DNA of 64,000 bases from JBBATK01 sp044228285 (GCA_044228285.1 JBGAVD010000003.1:620001-684000); one strand, 5' to 3'; shown: positions 8,275-18,184, counted from the first letter of the stretch. The notes: generated by a model from the letters alone, not told the origin. A program made the numbers and translations.

Positions 8275-8364
8275 GTGAGGGTCTCAGCGCAGCTGAGGCT
8301 CTCACTGTCGCGAGCAGAGATCTACTTGAGACACTGAGAGCCTCAGCTTTGCTGAGACCCTCAG
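8275..8364. repeat. 91-bp-type hairpin repeat, copy 2
   Basis: Second copy of the hairpin element with the same spacer (GAGCAGAGATCTACTTGAGA). It ends 8 nt beyond the stop codon of the minus-strand small membrane protein gene. A degenerate left arm (GTGAGCGTCTCAGC...) precedes it at 8234-8270, as if an arm had been duplicated. Confidence 0.9.
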
Positions 8365-8372
8365 GTTTGTGA

Positions 8373-8627
8373 CTACCTCAGATTTCTCTCTTTCAAAAGC
8401 ACACTCACTTGCTCCATCCTCTTGTTTCTAGGATCACTTGTCATTTTGTAAATGAAGTACAAAGGAATGAGGGTCAACATTCCCCAGGTGCTTGCAAACA
8501 CACTATAAGCAATGATGCCCATCAATGCACCAATGAGGAATGCATTGGTTACGGAGAACGATTTCAACTTCTTTTCTTCGTCGAGCAACTCTTGATCTGA
8601 GAAGTCTTTGAGGTCTTTTTCTTGCAT
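8373..8627 (-). CDS. small membrane protein, unknown function
   Basis: A protein of 84 residues with a charged helical N terminus (KDLKDFSDQELLDEEKKLKS), then two hydrophobic segments (about 35-50 and 53-68) and a basic tail. The arrangement suggests a hairpin membrane protein with both ends in the cytoplasm. The ATG at 8627 is preferred over a TTG at 8672, which would add 15 residues that look unrelated. I do not recognise a named family and infer no function. Confidence 0.6.
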   Translation of the reverse strand: MQEKDLKDFSDQELLDEEKKLKSFSVTNAFLIGALMGIIAYSVFASTWGMLTLIPLYFIYKMTSDPRNKRMEQVSVLLKERNLR

Positions 8628-8774
8628 ATGGTATAGGGCCTTTAATGTTTCTAAATCGCTGATGATCAGCAAACGAGTAATGGAAGAACCTCACAACTAC
8701 TTTGAGAAGCATTCTCCGTGTTTACTATCTCTTCTCACTGCAGAAGAAACTGAACCAATCATGCTATGAGACGT

Positions 8775-9689
8775 TCAAAACGCAAATCTATACTCAAGAT
8801 TAACAATCCCACTCCGTGTCAACCCATCGGGTCGCGCATCTCTAGCAATCAAGGGCATTCCAGCATTTAGTTGAAGCGAACTGTGCGTGTTTAATTCGTA
8901 ATCAATATAAATGTTTCCGTTGAGTGTAAGTCCTCGTGATCCTACTATTTCTTGTTTATCGCCTGATGCGTTAGTGTACTTGTCGTTTGCTAGGTGAACA
9001 ATTGGTAGGATGCTTGGGGTGCATGTAAGACCAGAACCTAGATGTAGTGCATAAGATACTCGCAGAAGAACATCAGCGCTGCGCTCGAAGGCGTTCGTCG
9101 ATGGAAAGCTACGTAGAACGGAGCCTGGCGTGTATGCCGTCGCAACAAAGCGGTTGTCATTTTGACGTAGTGGTTGTTGGATTGCAGCCACGAGTTGAAG
9201 TTTTGCGATCTCGTAGCCAAGACCGAGTACGACATCATATGTTCCCAAACTTGCCTGATAGTCCATTGGAAGTGGAAGATTGTCGAGGGTTTTGTTTGCC
9301 TGAGTAATTGGCACCTTCGCTCCCAAGGTAACTCGTAGCCCTGCACTTGTACGATAGTTGGCGTTCACAAAGAGGTCCGACAGACCAAACACTGAGATCC
9401 CATTTCCACTCTGTGCAAGCGAACTGAGTTTGGCGTTGAGCCCGAACTCTTCGCTCAACTGCCGAGAATACTCCACATAACTTCCATACACTGAAATGGC
9501 GTTATCCGCTTTGCCATAGAACGCACCTACTTTGAATTGGTTCTCTAACGCACTTGGACTGTCTGCACTGTGCGGTTTAAAGCTGCTGATGGTACATAAG
9601 CCCGCATCACTGCATCCTTGGCCATAGCTGTTCATGGCGCAACAGAGAAATACACTCAGCGCACATAGTATATACTTCAGTTCTTTCAT
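8775..9689 (-). CDS. secreted beta-barrel-like outer-membrane protein, unknown
   Basis: A 304-residue protein with a clear signal peptide (MKELKYILCALSVFLCC, cleavage near SYGQ). The rest alternates short amphipathic strands (LRVTLGAKVPITQ, YDVVLGLGYEIAKLQLVAAIQQPL) and ends in EYRFAF, a terminal aromatic typical of outer-membrane barrels. Its strand pattern resembles porin-like or transporter-type barrels of Bacteroidota. The ATG at 9689 was chosen because the signal peptide begins there; an upstream TTG/GTG-type start adds 16 charged residues. A mature N-terminal cysteine pair (GCSDAGLC) may form a disulfide. Confidence 0.65.
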   Translation of the reverse strand: MKELKYILCALSVFLCCAMNSYGQGCSDAGLCTISSFKPHSADSPSALENQFKVGAFYGKADNAISVYGSYVEYSRQLSEEFGLNAKLSSLAQSGNGISVFGLSDLFVNANYRTSAGLRVTLGAKVPITQANKTLDNLPLPMDYQASLGTYDVVLGLGYEIAKLQLVAAIQQPLRQNDNRFVATAYTPGSVLRSFPSTNAFERSADVLLRVSYALHLGSGLTCTPSILPIVHLANDKYTNASGDKQEIVGSRGLTLNGNIYIDYELNTHSSLQLNAGMPLIARDARPDGLTRSGIVNLEYRFAF

Positions 9690-9869
9690 ATCTGGTTTGT
9701 TCTCGTAGATTTTGTTGTACGTACTCACTAACACCAATGGCCTAGGTGCAATTCACCATAGCTTGCTGGCCAAAGAAGTACAGTGTTGACTCTCTTTCGC
9801 ACTTGCTGGTCAATCTACAACCAGCTAGCTTGCGCTCAACATGCTTTGCCTATCACTGAGGAATGAAAC

Positions 9870-11003
9870 ATGCGAGATCACTCGTTTAGCAGAATCTTCC
9901 TTTCTGTTGTTCACTTGGTTATTGTCGTTTTCTGTTGCTCGACCAGACTTCAAGCTCAAAGCACCTTCTTTCACGAGTCATTCGACGATGATGCCTATGA
10001 GCAGCGGGGATGGTACGACAACAACTATCTCATCATCGACTCTACAGAGCACATTCCAGGTTCTGCTGCTTCGTTGAAGTATCACTTTCTCAAAGGTGCA
10101 CGCACCGCCAACGGCGGAGCTGTGCGTCGTTTGTTTACACCAAGTCCAGAAGTCTACCTCAGTTTTTGGATAAAGTACAGCGTGAACTGGACTGGATCCA
10201 ATAAGCCCTATCATCCGCATCAGTTTCACTTTGTGACGACGGAGGATGATCGCTACGTCGGACCCTCCTACACGCATCTGACGCTCTACATTGAAGAAAA
10301 CGAACGACGTCCTTTGCTTGCCATGCAAGACTCTAAGAACATCGACACGGCACACATCAAGCAAGATATTTCTAAAACGACCGAACTGCGTGCGGTTGCA
10401 GGCTGTAACGGAAGTAGCGACGCCTATCCAACCGGTGACTGCTATCCCTCGAACAATCTCTGGTTCAACGGCAAACAATGGGTTTCACCAAAGCTCACTT
10501 TTCTCTTCGACAAAGGACCATATTATCAGAATGATTGGCATCACGTTGAAGCGTACTTCCGTCTTAATTCAATCGTTGATGACAAAGCTATCGCAGATGG
10601 CATTGCACAATACTGGTTCGATGACTCACTGCTCATCAGTGCACAGAACATCATGCTGCGCACTGCGCAGCATCCTAGCATGATGTTTAATCAGTTTCTT
10701 ATTGCTCCCTACATCGGTGATGGCTCGCCAGTGGAGCAAACAATGTGGGTCGACGAAGTACGCGTGGGGGATCGCCGTCCTTCGGTGACTACTGTCTCTG
10801 AGAATCTGATCGATGAATGGACAGAGTATGAAGTTGTCGTTGTCGATATCCTCGGACGCTATTGCAAGCAGTACACCTCCCCAACTACCACTCGAGCCGC
10901 ACTGCAACACACTGCGCTCGATGGTCTGAGTAACGGCGTGTATTGTCTGCAGCTTCGAAACCTCCGTACACTCTCAATGAGCACACTCTTGCTCTGTAAA
11001 TAG
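9870..11003 (+). CDS. secreted concanavalin-A-fold-like protein with degenerate T9SS-type tail
   Basis: A 377-residue secreted protein: signal peptide to about residue 30 (cleavage near RLQAQ), then a strand-rich domain with FHESFDDDAYEQRGWY, YLSFWIKYSVNW, WHHVEAYFRLN and MWVDEVRVGDRR. This pattern fits the jelly-roll lectin fold of polysaccharide-lyase-like proteins; the catalytic residues are not recognised. The last 70 residues (VVVDILGRYCKQY, LDGLSNGVYCLQLR) resemble a type IX secretion sorting domain. The ATG follows GAGG at 8 nt. It converges with a polysaccharide deacetylase gene. Confidence 0.65.
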   Translation: MRDHSFSRIFLSVVHLVIVVFCCSTRLQAQSTFFHESFDDDAYEQRGWYDNNYLIIDSTEHIPGSAASLKYHFLKGARTANGGAVRRLFTPSPEVYLSFWIKYSVNWTGSNKPYHPHQFHFVTTEDDRYVGPSYTHLTLYIEENERRPLLAMQDSKNIDTAHIKQDISKTTELRAVAGCNGSSDAYPTGDCYPSNNLWFNGKQWVSPKLTFLFDKGPYYQNDWHHVEAYFRLNSIVDDKAIADGIAQYWFDDSLLISAQNIMLRTAQHPSMMFNQFLIAPYIGDGSPVEQTMWVDEVRVGDRRPSVTTVSENLIDEWTEYEVVVVDILGRYCKQYTSPTTTRAALQHTALDGLSNGVYCLQLRNLRTLSMSTLLLCK

Positions 11004-11081
11004 TAGGCTGTTGAGCATCACGATCAACTGTATTTGCTTCATGCAGGTCGTCCTCAAAGCCGACCAATTCTCCCTTTCAAC

Positions 11082-12107
11082 TCAGCGCTCACGCTGCAGT
11101 TTACGGTACTCTTCCATCAAATCATCGATGCCTGGCTCGGCGCGTTGAAAGGCTTTACGTTGGGCTGGACTTGCTACCCAGCGATAGATCCACGAGATTC
11201 CTGCCTTGCCATGATACGCAAGAGGACGCTTGTAGTGTGGGTCGCGCAGTGCTTCAGTGAGCGACACAAAACGATAACCCTTGCTGCGGAACGCAGCAAG
11301 GAGTGCAGACATAGCATCGCGATTCAGTGTGTTGTCATGACACAAGAAAATGTGCGACATTGCACGAGCGCCTATGCTCTCTGCTACATAGTCCATATAA
11401 CCCAACTCTTGTATACTAAACTGTATGTATCGTTCACGTATCTGCGCTGCCTCAGCCACCAAGCCCGCATCCAGACGTGCCTCATAGAGCATATTAAACA
11501 CGTAGTCTGCACTCTCTACACTAAAGGGCGCAACCTTGAAGCCGCGCTCCAATAGCTCTTTCACGAGAGTATCCTGTTGAAGTGAGTCGGCACCACAATC
11601 GTTGTAAGGAAAGCGAAACCACTCTACGCTCTTCGACACTGACTGCGCTATAGCGCGTGTGCGTTTGGCTCCTCTATCTACATCTTCCAAGAATGCGCGT
11701 GTACCAACACTGGTTAGTCTGGGATGTGAATAGGTGTGAAGTCCTGGTTCAACGCTTGGACTGGTTATCCAGCTTCGCAAGACATTTGAATCTCCGCCGT
11801 TTGCTATAATCTTGTCGACGTTAATCTCATTAATAAAGACCGTGCTGGGAACGCGTGCGGAGTCAAGGAGCCTGAGTAACTCGCTCTTTCCTTGCGACGC
11901 TATTCCTAGTCGCACATTGGGCACATCGTCGATGCTAATGGCAATACTCCGTTGTGCTGAACTGCTCAGTCCGGCTGCGAGGAACAGCACAAGAACTACA
12001 ATCTTAGTTCGAAGGCTATGAAACGGATTGCTTGTTACTGAATGAAATGATGTCGGACGCAGTCTTTGCGTACAGAAACGATTTTTGCTTTGATACACCG
12101 TACTCAT
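11082..12107 (-). CDS. polysaccharide deacetylase (NodB domain), secreted
   Basis: Predicted carbohydrate de-N-acetylase or esterase of family CE4 acting on cell-wall or extracellular polysaccharide. After an N-terminal signal/anchor (VVLVLFLAAGLSSSAQ) comes motif 1 SIDDVP (TFDD type; metal and base Asp), motif 2 HTYSHP (metal-binding His pair) and motif 3 FRFPY. A late FLCHDN fits motif 5. The ATG at 12107 has AGAGG 4 nt upstream; ATG 12131 in frame adds eight residues. The C-terminal 60 residues beyond the NodB domain are basic and unassigned. Confidence 0.85.
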   Translation of the reverse strand: MSTVYQSKNRFCTQRLRPTSFHSVTSNPFHSLRTKIVVLVLFLAAGLSSSAQRSIAISIDDVPNVRLGIASQGKSELLRLLDSARVPSTVFINEINVDKIIANGGDSNVLRSWITSPSVEPGLHTYSHPRLTSVGTRAFLEDVDRGAKRTRAIAQSVSKSVEWFRFPYNDCGADSLQQDTLVKELLERGFKVAPFSVESADYVFNMLYEARLDAGLVAEAAQIRERYIQFSIQELGYMDYVAESIGARAMSHIFLCHDNTLNRDAMSALLAAFRSKGYRFVSLTEALRDPHYKRPLAYHGKAGISWIYRWVASPAQRKAFQRAEPGIDDLMEEYRKLQRER

Positions 12108-12249
12108 TGGTCCTCTGTTCTCGTGTTTCATTGCGTGTTCTCAGCGTATTGGTTTGAGTACAGGCTATTAATGTTCTGTGAAGCGTGTCGTACTCACCTC
12201 AGTACTCTTCACTTCCGCGACAATATACCGGAGTTGACCTGCTAAGAAA

Positions 12250-12293
12250 AGCAAAAGAGCAGTTCTGTCTGAATCAGACAGCTGCTCTTTGCA
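12250..12293 (-). terminator. rho-independent terminator downstream of icd
   Basis: Stem of about 16 bp, with one mismatch, reading (minus strand) CAAAGAGCAGCTGTCTG / CAGACAGAACTGCTCTTTTG, followed by a T-rich TTTTGCTTTTC run. It lies 54 nt past the icd stop codon. Confidence 0.85.
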
Positions 12294-12346
12294 TCATACG
12301 ACTCATCATCGAAGTACGAAATGTCAGATCGCTTCGATTGTAAGCA

Positions 12347-13795
12347 CTATTGACCTTGAGTTTCCGAGTATGCTCGTTTACCATCGAAAGTATAGAGGTT
12401 CTCGGTTTTGATGACATCTACCTTCTGCGCATCTGCAGCGCGCAAGAGTTCTACGATATCAGCGTTCGTGAACTCGCCTGAGGTTGCTTCGAAGCGACAT
12501 CTCCAGTGATCTGTGCAGAAGCTTTCGCTAAATCCATTTGGCCACACTTTAGTACCACGATTGGTGATCATGGTGAGCGAACTTGTTGGCAAGCCAAGTG
12601 TCTGCATCTGCTTTGCTAACTCATTCGCATCCGTACCACGATGGTGAACAAAGAGATCAACGCCAATGAGCTTCTTCGCTGCTGCAGCTTTGCGTACATA
12701 ACGTGGTAGAGTAAGTACAGCACTTGTTGTATGCTCCACCGGATGCAACTTCTTTGGATGTGCACCCAGATTAGCGATAACCGCCTCAGCAAACTCTCGT
12801 GTTCCAACCAAACGAGTGCTGTGAGCGGGATCATAGATATCGGCTGTGTGTACACCCTGTTCAATAGTGCACAGCCATGCATTGTTGATACGATCAGCCA
12901 CATCGCTTTGTCCGATGTGGTGGAGCATCATCAACGCACCATGTAGCAAGCCTGAAGGATTCGCGATGTTTTGTCCGGCAATGGTTGGCGCTGAACCATG
13001 GATCGCCTCGAACATTGCACATTCTTCTCCGATATTGGAGGATCCTGCAAGACCTACAGAGCCAGCAATCTGAGCGACAACGTCCGAGAGAATATCTCCG
13101 TACAAGTTTGGCAGCACCACCACATCATAGTTCTCTGGAGTATCCGCCAGTCTGGCGGCTCCTATGTCGACAATGAGGTGCTCCGTCTTGATTTCAGGGT
13201 ACTCCAATGCTATTTCATCAAAGACCTGATGGAAGAGACCATCGGTTTGCTTCATGATGTTGTCTTTGGTGCAGCAAGTGAGCTTTTCACGTCCGTGATG
13301 GCGCGTGTACTCAAAAGCATAGCGAATAATCTTCTCGCAACCAGGACGACTGATCAGTTTCAAGCACTGTGTAACTTCGTCACTTTGCTGATACTCAATT
13401 CCCGCATAGACATCCTCTTCATTCTCGCGAATGATTACGACGTCTAAGCTTGGAAACTTTGTGCGCACGTACGGTGCATAGCTCACACAAGGACGCACAT
13501 TCGCGTACAATCCCAAGTATGTGCGCGCACTCACGTTCAAACTCTTGTATCCCCCACCCTGTGGTGTTGTAATTGGAGCCTTGAGAAAGACTCTGTTACG
13601 GCGAATCACATCCCAGGCATCTCGTGCAACACCTGCTGGGTTCCCTTGCAGATACACCTGCTCTCCAACCTGAATCTCCTCACACACAATGCGCGCTTCT
13701 GCAGCACGGAGAATACTCAAGGTTGCATCCATAATCTCGGGTCCAATACCGTCTCCCCGAGCGATCGTAATTGTTGTTGATGTTGTTGTCGACAT
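12347..13795 (-). CDS. icd: NADP-type isocitrate dehydrogenase, long (Thermus-like) form
   Basis: Oxidative decarboxylation of isocitrate to 2-oxoglutarate in the TCA cycle. It has 482 residues, longer than the roughly 420 of the E. coli enzyme and close to the long form known from Thermus. Seen: N-terminal TITIARGDGIGPEIMDATL, substrate-binding SLNVSARTYLGLYANVRP, KDNIMKQTDGLFHQVF, the metal-site region NLYGDILSDVVAQIAG, and FEAIHGSAPTIAGQNIANPS. After about residue 340 there is an extra roughly 140-residue C-terminal domain characteristic of the long form. The ATG at 13795 follows GAGGA at about 6 nt. A LysR regulator is transcribed divergently. Confidence 0.93.
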   Translation of the reverse strand: MSTTTSTTITIARGDGIGPEIMDATLSILRAAEARIVCEEIQVGEQVYLQGNPAGVARDAWDVIRRNRVFLKAPITTPQGGGYKSLNVSARTYLGLYANVRPCVSYAPYVRTKFPSLDVVIIRENEEDVYAGIEYQQSDEVTQCLKLISRPGCEKIIRYAFEYTRHHGREKLTCCTKDNIMKQTDGLFHQVFDEIALEYPEIKTEHLIVDIGAARLADTPENYDVVVLPNLYGDILSDVVAQIAGSVGLAGSSNIGEECAMFEAIHGSAPTIAGQNIANPSGLLHGALMMLHHIGQSDVADRINNAWLCTIEQGVHTADIYDPAHSTRLVGTREFAEAVIANLGAHPKKLHPVEHTTSAVLTLPRYVRKAAAAKKLIGVDLFVHHRGTDANELAKQMQTLGLPTSSLTMITNRGTKVWPNGFSESFCTDHWRCRFEATSGEFTNADIVELLRAADAQKVDVIKTENLYTFDGKRAYSETQGQ

Positions 13796-13916
13796 GTTCA
13801 TTCCTCTTGATATATACATCCATTCCTTCATTAACCTTCACAAATCTCGGCTATTCTATCTATAGACCTTTATTTATCTTTACTATGACAATCATAAACG
13901 TTCCTTATGCATAGCC

Positions 13917-14840
13917 ATGAACTACACGCTGCATCAGCTTCGCGTCTTCCTCAAAATCTCACAGACACGTTCTGTAACAAAGGCTGCTGCAGAGCTTCAT
14001 CTTACACAGCCGGCTGTGTCTATCCAACTCTCGCAGTTCCAGCAGAACTTTGATGTGCCATTGACTGAAGTCGTGGGACGTCGCTTGTACGTCACCGACT
14101 TCGGAATGGAAATCGCTCGTGCTGCTGAGCGTGTGTTGGATGAAGTAGCTGAGATTGACCATCGGACAGAGGCGTTTAAGGGACACCTCAGTGGGCGTTT
14201 ACGACTTTCCATCGTTGGCACCGCGCAGTATGTACTGCCCTTCTTCATTCGCGATTTCACTCGCGAACATCCCGGAGTCGACCTCAGCGTTGATGTGACC
14301 AACCGTGCGAGAGTATCCGAGAGTTTAGACCGCAACGAAGTCGACTTTGCCCTCGTTTCGCTCATGCCCACAGGCTTCAGCCTTAATTGTATCGACCTGA
14401 TGCGCAACACTCTTCACTTTGTAGCCAGTACGAGTATTCTTTCATCTGGTCGTATCAGCAAACGTGAGCTCAGCAGCTTACCCTTTCTCTATAGGGAGGA
14501 CGGCTCTGGTACCCGCGAGATGATGGATGAAGTGGTGAGTCGGCTTGGACTTCCTCTCAACAAACGACTGGAGCTCAGCTCCAACGAGGCTATTAAGCAA
14601 GCCATCATCGCTGGTCTGGGTTGCTCGATCATGCCAACTATCAGCATTAAAAGCGAGTTACAGGAGGGCAGCCTCCGCGTCATTCCAATGAAGGGCTTCC
14701 CTGTGCACTCGACTTGGCGACTAGTCTGGCACAAGCAGAAGAAACTGAGCCCGGTAGCCGAAGCCTTCCGACTCTTCATCTCCAGCCAGAAACAACGAAT
14801 CGTCCGCGAGCACTTTCATTGGTTGCACGACTACGCGTAA
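13917..14840 (+). CDS. LysR-family transcriptional regulator
   Basis: A 307-residue DNA-binding regulator. The N-terminal winged helix-turn-helix is LHQLRVFLKISQTRSVTKAA followed by ELHLTQPAVSIQLSQFQ; the segment VVGRRLYVTDFG continues the conserved block. The rest is the periplasmic-binding-protein-like effector domain (LSIVGTAQYVLPFF, FLYREDGSGTREMMDE, AIIAGLGCSIMP), whose pattern resembles the CbbR/CysB-type subgroup. Its ATG is about 120 nt from the divergent icd start, a usual arrangement for LysR targets, so icd control is plausible but unshown. Confidence 0.92.
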   Translation: MNYTLHQLRVFLKISQTRSVTKAAAELHLTQPAVSIQLSQFQQNFDVPLTEVVGRRLYVTDFGMEIARAAERVLDEVAEIDHRTEAFKGHLSGRLRLSIVGTAQYVLPFFIRDFTREHPGVDLSVDVTNRARVSESLDRNEVDFALVSLMPTGFSLNCIDLMRNTLHFVASTSILSSGRISKRELSSLPFLYREDGSGTREMMDEVVSRLGLPLNKRLELSSNEAIKQAIIAGLGCSIMPTISIKSELQEGSLRVIPMKGFPVHSTWRLVWHKQKKLSPVAEAFRLFISSQKQRIVREHFHWLHDYA

Positions 14841-15135
14841 TCGGCTATGAAGTGCCCTTAAACAGATGAATGAGCTGCGGTTGTGCAACAAACATGTCTA
14901 GATAAGTTCCTGATCGACTTCCTGAGATTATTCTTACACAGGGGAAGCTGCGCTTCCCATTGAACGCTCTCAACATCCAAGCCTCGTGCAAAATCCCAAG
15001 CGCGGCAAAGACTAACACAGAGTTTTTCTATCTGACGAGCTGAGCCGAGCGGTTGAAAAGTCCCTTGCGCAGAGCACTTGTCGCAAGCTAAATGCTGCTA
15101 TATTGAGGACTTCGACAAATGAGATTCGGAACTAT

Positions 15136-17214
15136 ATGTCTGTCAGCTCTACCAAAGCCTCAGTTACTCATCCCCAATTTCACGCTACTGTCAACCCGCG
15201 CAGAGAATTTCGCTATCGCATGCACGATGTTGAAATACGCGACGACTTTCAGTGGTTGGAAGACGCCTCTCAGCCTGAGGTGCAAGAGTGGACTGCGCAA
15301 CAGCACGCTGCTACAACCAACTACCTAGAGCAGTTTCAGGATCAGTACCGAATGCTGCACGCGGAGCTCACACAGCTGTATGACTGCGACCGCGACTACG
15401 AACCCTACACACGCAAAGGACGCGTGTTCTTCTATCGTCGTATGAAAGGCGTAGCACAAAGAGTTTTGTGCACAAGAATAGGAGCTGAAGATCGAGTACT
15501 CTTCGATCCGGTACAGCGCTGCAATGATTCTAGTGCATCCATACACTCGTATCATGTAAACATTGACGGAGAAATCTGTGCTATAGGAGTTCAACGCAAA
15601 GGAGCTGAAACGCTCGACGTCTATTTCATTAGCTCCACTACTGGGGAGGAACAGTTTGAGCGCTTAGAATCTGTTCGAGACTTCGTTTGGAGTCGCGACT
15701 CTCTATCCTGTTTCTTTAAGCCAGTCTCGAAGCAGAGTTTATCGCGACAAGAGGCTTGGACAATACATCAGCACCGTTTTGGTACTGATCGCTCGGCCGA
15801 CACGATTGTTCATCGTAGTGTGGACGCACAGCATTACATCGGAGTTGTGGAATACGAACACTCTGACTTGCGCGTTTATGCAACCTACTTACAACATGGC
15901 GTGGAACTTAGTCTAGAGGGATTGGTTGATGATAGCAAGGCTATCAATCCAAGCTCCATACTCTATTCGGATGCTGACAGTTTTGCTATGCCCATAGCTC
16001 GTAAAGAGTGGGTGTACTGGTTTAGTATGCATGATGCGCCCAACGGCAGAATACTTCGCAGTACGAAAGATCAACCACACTACGCCGATGCAGAGGTCCT
16101 TATAGAAGAGACCCAAAACAGCATCATGGATTTGGCAATATCCGATGACTACATCTTCATTAGTTATCGTGCCGCTGCTCAGTGCTTTCTCAACGTGTAT
16201 CGAAGTGATGGGACATTCGTTATGGAGGCTGGACTTCCAGAGCCTTCGAATATCAGCTCAATTCTTTATTCAGATCACGACAACTCACTCTATGTAAGTG
16301 CTTCCTCGTACTGCACTGCACCAAGTTTGTACAAACTCCATGTTGATGATTGGAAATGGACCCGCGTGTGGTCCGATCCCACCCAACAGGATTTGCGTGA
16401 ATGGCATACACGCTACTTGCACTATGCATCAAGCGATGGAACGATGGTTCCGTTATGCGTTACCTGCCGACGAGATATCAGTCTCGATGGCACCCACCCC
16501 GTTCTACTCAATGGATACGGTGGCTTCGGCGTTGGCATCCTCCCGGCATACAGTCCTGAAACAGTCAGCTTCCTTCAACGAGGCGGCATCATTGCACACG
16601 CAGGCATACGTGGTGGAGATGAGTATGGAGAAGATTGGCATCGCGCAGCCATGCGCGAGAAAAAGCAAAACTGCTTCAATGACTTTATTGCTGCCGCAGA
16701 ATTCTTGATTCGCGAAGGCTATACCTCAAGCAAGCGCCTGGCAATTCGAGGCGGAAGTAATGGCGGTTTACTTGTTGGCGCTGTAGCATGTCAACGTCCA
16801 GAACTGTTTGCTGCTGTAGAATGCAGTGTTCCCTTGCTCGACATGGTACGCTACGTCAACTTCTCCATTGCTCGATTCTGGATTCCCGAGTATGGAGACC
16901 CAGCGAATTACGATGACTTCCACAATCTCTTGGCCTACTCTCCTTATCATCAATTACGAGAAGGACTCAATCTTCCTTCTATGCTTGTCTGCGTGGCAGC
17001 GCACGACTCGCGAACAGACCCACTACACGGAAAGAAGTTTGTTGCCGCAGCACAATCCTTAACCTCCCAGCGCAACAACATTATGCTCTGGGTCGATTAC
17101 AATGCAGGCCATCAGGGTGGAACGCCCACTCAGAGCCTGATTCAGGAAAGCTTTGTACGGTGGCTCTATCTCATGGTTCAGCTTCGCATGAGTGACCAGC
17201 ACCGTCACTCATAG
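15136..17214 (+). CDS. prolyl oligopeptidase (S9A family)
   Basis: Serine peptidase that cleaves short peptides after proline. It has 692 residues: N-terminal segment with PRREFRYRMHDVEIRDDFQWLED, a seven-bladed propeller region (about 80-420), and an alpha/beta hydrolase domain. Catalytic Ser541 lies in RGGSNGGLL, Asp624 in AAHDSRTDPLHGKKF, and His659 in AGHQGG. No signal peptide is visible, so it is probably cytoplasmic or released otherwise. The ATG at 15136 is chosen; a TTG at 15103 would add 11 residues. The SGTLPG-like segment is replaced by EYGEDWHRAAM, typical of the family. Confidence 0.94.
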   Translation: MSVSSTKASVTHPQFHATVNPRREFRYRMHDVEIRDDFQWLEDASQPEVQEWTAQQHAATTNYLEQFQDQYRMLHAELTQLYDCDRDYEPYTRKGRVFFYRRMKGVAQRVLCTRIGAEDRVLFDPVQRCNDSSASIHSYHVNIDGEICAIGVQRKGAETLDVYFISSTTGEEQFERLESVRDFVWSRDSLSCFFKPVSKQSLSRQEAWTIHQHRFGTDRSADTIVHRSVDAQHYIGVVEYEHSDLRVYATYLQHGVELSLEGLVDDSKAINPSSILYSDADSFAMPIARKEWVYWFSMHDAPNGRILRSTKDQPHYADAEVLIEETQNSIMDLAISDDYIFISYRAAAQCFLNVYRSDGTFVMEAGLPEPSNISSILYSDHDNSLYVSASSYCTAPSLYKLHVDDWKWTRVWSDPTQQDLREWHTRYLHYASSDGTMVPLCVTCRRDISLDGTHPVLLNGYGGFGVGILPAYSPETVSFLQRGGIIAHAGIRGGDEYGEDWHRAAMREKKQNCFNDFIAAAEFLIREGYTSSKRLAIRGGSNGGLLVGAVACQRPELFAAVECSVPLLDMVRYVNFSIARFWIPEYGDPANYDDFHNLLAYSPYHQLREGLNLPSMLVCVAAHDSRTDPLHGKKFVAAAQSLTSQRNNIMLWVDYNAGHQGGTPTQSLIQESFVRWLYLMVQLRMSDQHRHS

Positions 17215-17263
17215 CATTTTCCTCGCTACAATTCTTTTTCACGCTATTCGTTGACTCGGATCT

Positions 17264-18184
17264 ATGCAGCCACCTGATGTCCCCATTCTCCAAGTCAAGA
17301 ACCTCCGCAAGAGCTTTGGCAGTTTTGAGGCGGTCAAGGACGTATCTTTTCAGATCTACCCTGGCGATGTCTTTGGCTTTCTCGGTCCCAATGGCGCCGG
17401 CAAAAGCACCACCATTCGTTGCATGACTTCGCTCATTCGAAGCGATAGCGGTAGCATACAGATTTTTGGCAAGGACCTGAAGCATCATCGCAATGAGATT
17501 CTCTCGCGTATCGGCTGCATCATCGAAAAGCCTGACTTCTACAAATACCTGAGCGCAGAAACTAACCTAAAGCTAGCAGCACGGCTAAGCACAAAGTCCA
17601 TTTCCCTATCCAAGATCTATGAGATGTTGGAGTTTGTTGGACTAAAGGGTCGAGAGCGCGACAAAGTAGGCGGCTATTCTCAAGGGATGAAACAACGCTT
17701 AGGTTTAGCTCAAGCTCTGCTCCATGATCCTGAGCTTATCATTCTCGACGAACCAACCAATGGCTTGGACCCCCAAGGCATCGTTGAACTGCGCACGCTC
17801 ATTTTGCAGTTGCGTGACGAACACCGCAAAACCATTCTCTTGTCTTCCCATCAGCTCTCTGAGATTGAACTCATTGCCAATCGCATGGTCATCATCAACA
17901 AAGGAAACACTGTTGTGGAGGGCGCTGTGGCAGACTTACTTCATGCCGACGAACTATTGATCGCGCTTGATCTTGGTAGCGCACAGCAAGGTGCTGCTCT
18001 TGTGAAACTACACTTCCCAGACATCCATATCGTGGATGTTGAGGGAACACGTCTGCAACTCTCCATGCACAAAGAGCGAGTACCTCAACTCAATCGCATG
18101 CTTGTGGACCAAGGTATTGAGGTGTTCGGCATTGAGTCGCGCAGAAAGCTTGAAGAATTTTTCATCACCATGATCAACTCCTGA
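17264..18184 (+). CDS. ABC transporter ATP-binding protein (ABC-2 exporter type)
   Basis: Nucleotide-binding subunit of an exporter. Walker A GPNGAGKST (41-49), signature YSQGMKQR (138-145), Walker B LIILDEPT (158-165), and switch His in LLSSHQLSE. The C-terminal 80 residues form the regulatory extension usual in ABC-2 type ATPases. Its stop overlaps the next ATG (TGATG), so it is translationally coupled to the permease at 18184. Substrate unknown. Confidence 0.93.
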   Translation: MQPPDVPILQVKNLRKSFGSFEAVKDVSFQIYPGDVFGFLGPNGAGKSTTIRCMTSLIRSDSGSIQIFGKDLKHHRNEILSRIGCIIEKPDFYKYLSAETNLKLAARLSTKSISLSKIYEMLEFVGLKGRERDKVGGYSQGMKQRLGLAQALLHDPELIILDEPTNGLDPQGIVELRTLILQLRDEHRKTILLSSHQLSEIELIANRMVIINKGNTVVEGAVADLLHADELLIALDLGSAQQGAALVKLHFPDIHIVDVEGTRLQLSMHKERVPQLNRMLVDQGIEVFGIESRRKLEEFFITMINS

